From Actinomycetota bacterium (GTDB lineage: Bacteria; Actinomycetota; Acidimicrobiia; IMCC26256; BP-133): DNA of 7,686 nucleotides. The translations under genes and the position numbers were made by a program. The notes under the pieces were generated by a model, which saw only the letters and a list, made by a program, of their open reading frames with translations, was not told the origin of the DNA and did not search any database. Positions 5,808 through 7,686 of this stretch are shown in pieces; the first letter of the stretch is position 1; every line of letters begins with the position of its first letter. The stretch covers positions 1-7,686 of the forward strand of contig JAUZEX010000756.1 of assembly GCA_030838815.1 (NCBI GenBank). The letters are read 5' to 3'.

Positions 5808-6896
5808 TCAGACCCCGGCGAAGGAGACCAGGGGGCGGGCCAGGCCCTGGTCGTGGGCCCAGAGGTCGAGGGCGACGGTGGCGACGTCGTCGACGAGGGG
5901 CACCAGTTCGGCGCCGCCGGCCTCGCGGAGGTCGAACGTCTTCACGTAGCAGCTGCAGGTCTCGCAGCCGTCGATCCGCACGGCCCGCCGCTCGTCGGGA
6001 ACGAAGGAGGGGAGGCGGCGGGGATCGGCTTCCGAGCACCAGGCGCAGATCGCCCGGGGAAAGGTCCACCAGCCGGCGCAGCGGCCGCACACCAGCGACC
6101 GGGGCGAGCCGCCCATGAACTCGCCCGATTCCTCGGCGATGACCGACACCTGGGCCAGCCCGCCGCAGGCGGGGCAGGCGGCGCCGCTCCAGTCGTCACG
6201 GCCCGGTGTGGCCACCGCCGCCCGAGCCAACTCCAGGACCGGGGCCGCCGCCACCCGAACCCAGAACCCGAGCACCGCCTCCGGCCCGGCGGGGTCCTCC
6301 AGCCACGCCTCCACCAACCCCGCCCGCTCCTCCTCACCGGCCGAGGCCAGCGCCAGGCCGGCCGCAATCAGAGGTTCGGGGAGGCCGACACCGCCGCTCC
6401 CACCTCCGGACCCGCCCCCTCCGGCCCCCCCGGCGCCCCCGGCGTTCGAGCCGGCCAGTCCGGCGTGCGAGCCCGCCAGTCCGGCGTGCGAGCCGGCCGG
6501 TCCGGCGGCACCGGAGGCTCCAACGTCCACCCCGGTGAGACTGACGACTGCCACCGGGATCTCGGCCGCGATCGGAGCGATGGCGGCGTCGAGGTCCAGA
6601 AGGGGGAACCGTCCGGCGGCCCGGCGCAGGTCGGCTCCGGCGGCCACCGCGCCGGCGGCCGCCACCACCGCCGGCGCCGTGGCCCGTCCGGCCTGGAACC
6701 GCACCACCGACCCCACCAGCGCCAGCGGCCCGGCCGCGCCGCCCCCGCCACCGGGGGCGGCCAAGAGCTGCTCCGCCCGGGCGAGGCGGGCTTCGAAGTC
6801 GCCCGGGCCGCCCCGGCGGGCGCCACGCCCGAACGTCACCCGCCCCCGCCGCCGTGGCGAGCCGCGCCGAACAGACCCGGGGCCGAGGAGCCGCAC
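5808..6896 (-). CDS. fdhE: FdhE-family formate dehydrogenase accessory protein with Gly-rich insertion
   Basis: A 362-residue protein. The C-terminal half shows the four CxxC pairs of FdhE: C241/C244 (CPACGG), C270/C273 (LVCGRC), C284/C287 (CAWC) and C311/C314 (CETCSCYVKT). It ends with the characteristic VDDVATVALDLWAHDQG (335-351). Family knowledge: FdhE binds iron through rubredoxin-like cysteine pairs and is needed for active respiratory formate dehydrogenase, acting on the catalytic subunit in the cytoplasm. The N-terminal helical part begins near FEARLARAEQLL (34-45). Odd feature: residues 124-170 are a Gly/Ala/Ser/His-rich stretch, with three 7-residue repeats, making the protein longer than E. 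coli FdhE (about 309 residues). Start uncertain: the GTG at 6896 lies 34 bases after fdoI with no clear ribosome binding site; the GTG at 6839 (VTFGRG) is a reasonable alternative. Confidence 0.82.
   Translation of the reverse strand: MRLLGPGSVRRGSPRRRGRVTFGRGARRGGPGDFEARLARAEQLLAAPGGGGGAAGPLALVGSVVRFQAGRATAPAVVAAAGAVAAGADLRRAAGRFPLLDLDAAIAPIAAEIPVAVVSLTGVDVGASGAAGPAGSHAGLAGSHAGLAGSNAGGAGGAGGGGSGGGSGGVGLPEPLIAAGLALASAGEEERAGLVEAWLEDPAGPEAVLGFWVRVAAAPVLELARAAVATPGRDDWSGAACPACGGLAQVSVIAEESGEFMGGSPRSLVCGRCAGWWTFPRAICAWCSEADPRRLPSFVPDERRAVRIDGCETCSCYVKTFDLREAGGAELVPLVDDVATVALDLWAHDQGLARPLVSFAGV
6441..6503. repeat. Three tandem copies of a 21-bp unit inside fdhE
   Basis: Copies at 6441-6461, 6462-6482 and 6483-6503 differ by only one to three bases each. 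They keep the reading frame and encode, on the minus strand, GPAGSHA, GLAGSHA and GLAGSNA (residues 132-152 of the FdhE-like protein). The stretch continues at lower base numbers as glycine-rich low-complexity coding sequence down to about 6390. It looks like recent slippage-driven expansion of a flexible linker. Confidence 0.85.
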
Positions 6897-6930
6897 GGCC
6901 CGCTGACGAACGCGACGGACGAACCCGGCG

Positions 6931-7605
6931 TCACCGGGAGGCGCCGGCTCGGCGCTCGCGGTCCCGGAACCAGGCCGGGTGGTGGAAGGCGGCCCAGGCC
7001 CGGGTCACCCGGCCGGTGGTCATGGCCGCCATCGTGCCCGGGAACATCACGGTCGACATGTAGACGTGGATGATGAAGCCGCCGACCATGAGCAGGAACG
7101 TGCCGTGGTGCAGGAAGCGGGCGACATGGTGGATGCCGGCCGCCCCGCCCAGGAACCCGCCCCACAGCGGCAGACCCGTCACGAACAGGACCAGGCCCAG
7201 CACGACCGAGAACCAGTAGTAGCCCTTCTGACCGGCGTTGAAGCGGCCGGTGTCGAGGCCGGTGTGGCCGCTGCCCGTGTAGGTCTTCAGCCGTCGGACC
7301 CACTCCCGGTCGCCGGCGTTCATGCGCATGTTGCGGTGCCACGCCCCCAGCATCCACAGGAGCCCGACCGTGAAGCCGACGCCGAACCAGGGGTGGAGGA
7401 ACCGCATCGTCTGGCCGCCCCCGAACAGGCCAGAGAGGAAATAGGCCCGGGGGTAGCCGAGGGCGAAGCCCGACAGCATCAGGGCGATGAACGTCAGCGC
7501 CACGAACCAGTGGACCACCCGCTCCGCGAACGTGTAGCGCTCGATGCCAGCCCCGGGCGCCGCTTCCCCGTTGACGCCGACGGCTCCGGCCCGCACCGCG
7601 CTCAC
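6931..7605 (-). CDS. fdoI: Formate dehydrogenase cytochrome b (gamma) subunit
   Basis: A 224-residue integral membrane protein of the FdnI/FdoI family (E. coli FdnI about 217 residues). It anchors the catalytic and iron-sulfur subunits and passes electrons through two b hemes to quinone. Four membrane segments fall at about 30-50, 72-90, 129-148 and 168-187. Expected heme ligands are present: H32 (ERVVHW), H71 (LHPWFG), and H166 and H180 (HHGTF / GFIIHVYM), the last pair with the 14-residue spacing of E. coli H155/H169. The RFNAGQKGYYW motif (121-131) is typical of the family. The GTG start at 7605 is supported by GGAGG seven bases upstream, and its GTGA overlaps the stop of the preceding frame. 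The basic tail RDRERRAGASR lies on the cytoplasmic side by the positive-inside rule. The symbol is assigned by family; fdnI would fit equally. Confidence 0.93.
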   Translation of the reverse strand: MSAVRAGAVGVNGEAAPGAGIERYTFAERVVHWFVALTFIALMLSGFALGYPRAYFLSGLFGGGQTMRFLHPWFGVGFTVGLLWMLGAWHRNMRMNAGDREWVRRLKTYTGSGHTGLDTGRFNAGQKGYYWFSVVLGLVLFVTGLPLWGGFLGGAAGIHHVARFLHHGTFLLMVGGFIIHVYMSTVMFPGTMAAMTTGRVTRAWAAFHHPAWFRDRERRAGASR

Positions 7606-7686
7606 CGCTCTGCCTCCGGCCCGGTCGGCTGTCCCGGCCCGGTGGCGGCCGGCCCGCTCCCCGCAGGACCGTTCGCCGCAGGACCG
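7602..7686 (-). CDS. 3' end of an upstream gene, probably formate dehydrogenase iron-sulfur (beta) subunit
   Basis: A reading frame open to the window edge ends with TGA at 7604-7602, sharing four bases (GTGA) with the gamma-subunit start, the usual sign of translational coupling. The 27 visible residues begin GPAANGPAGSG and end TGPEAER, a Gly/Pro/Ala-rich tail with no diagnostic motif. The assignment to the beta subunit rests only on the common gene order alpha-beta-gamma of respiratory formate dehydrogenases. It could instead be another coupled gene, or untranslated sequence that happens to be open. Confidence 0.45.
   Translation of the reverse strand, partial: GPAANGPAGSGPAATGPGQPTGPEAER
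7661..7686. repeat. 11-bp direct repeat with 15-base period at the window edge
   Basis: CCGCAGGACCG occurs at 7661-7671 and 7676-7686. The 15-base period equals five codons in the frame that ends at 7602, and the copies encode the repeated NGPAG-like element of that tail. It may continue beyond the window. Confidence 0.5.

Noticed and set aside
5755..6090. N-terminal extension of the FGase-family protein up to 6090
   Set aside because: The extra 112 residues are Arg/Pro-rich, lie antiparallel in frame to the conserved cysteine region of fdhE on the same strand, and have no family similarity. The FGase motifs begin just after the ATG at 5754.
6836..7357. 173-residue minus-strand frame overlapping the gamma subunit and fdhE
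   Set aside because: Shadow frame within the cytochrome b gene; no motif and His/Arg/Gly-rich composition.
1..7686. tRNA, rRNA, CRISPR array, insertion sequence or phage att sites
   Set aside because: No spaced direct repeats of CRISPR type, no transposase-like protein, and no recognisable structural RNA sequence on either strand.

Overview
The window is very GC-rich and coding-dense, with GTG starts, few intergenic gaps, strong long antisense shadow ORFs and a leaderless-type promoter (TANNNT seven bases before an ATG). Together with an actinobacterial-type ChlI/ChlD fusion, this suggests a high-GC actinobacterium. My best guess is an uncultured or little-studied Acidimicrobiia-like lineage; that taxonomic refinement is inference.

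Left part, plus strand. (1) The 3' part of a ChlI/ChlD-fused AAA+/VWA metal-chelatase subunit (probably cobaltochelatase), cut by the window start. (2) A complete M20-family amidohydrolase/dipeptidase of the ACY1L2 (PM20D2) type with its own leaderless promoter. (3) A 531-residue ATP-grasp ligase resembling peptide ligase PGM1-related proteins. All three read rightward and end at a convergent junction near 4530-4570, where a strong GC hairpin overlaps the end of the ligase gene.

Right part, minus strand, read from the right edge leftward. (4) The open 3' tail of an upstream gene, probably the formate dehydrogenase iron-sulfur subunit, overlapping by 4 bp (GTGA). (5) The formate dehydrogenase cytochrome b (gamma) subunit. 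(6) An FdhE-family formate dehydrogenase accessory protein carrying an unusual Gly/Ala/Ser-rich insertion built from a 21-bp tandem repeat. (7) An N-formylglutamate amidohydrolase-like protein. (8) A 57-codon gene for a small predicted secreted two-cysteine peptide with a good ribosome binding site.

How they may work together: genes 4-6 belong to a membrane-bound, quinone-reducing formate dehydrogenase. The FGase-family enzyme directly downstream could release formate from N-formyl amino acids and feed it. Alternatively, with the facing ATP-grasp ligase and the M20 amidohydrolase, it may belong to an amide-bond making and breaking module. No rRNA, tRNA, CRISPR array, insertion sequence or attachment site was recognised. 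I saw no clear-cut new system; the best candidates are the small secreted peptide and the FGase/formate dehydrogenase/ATP-grasp neighbourhood.
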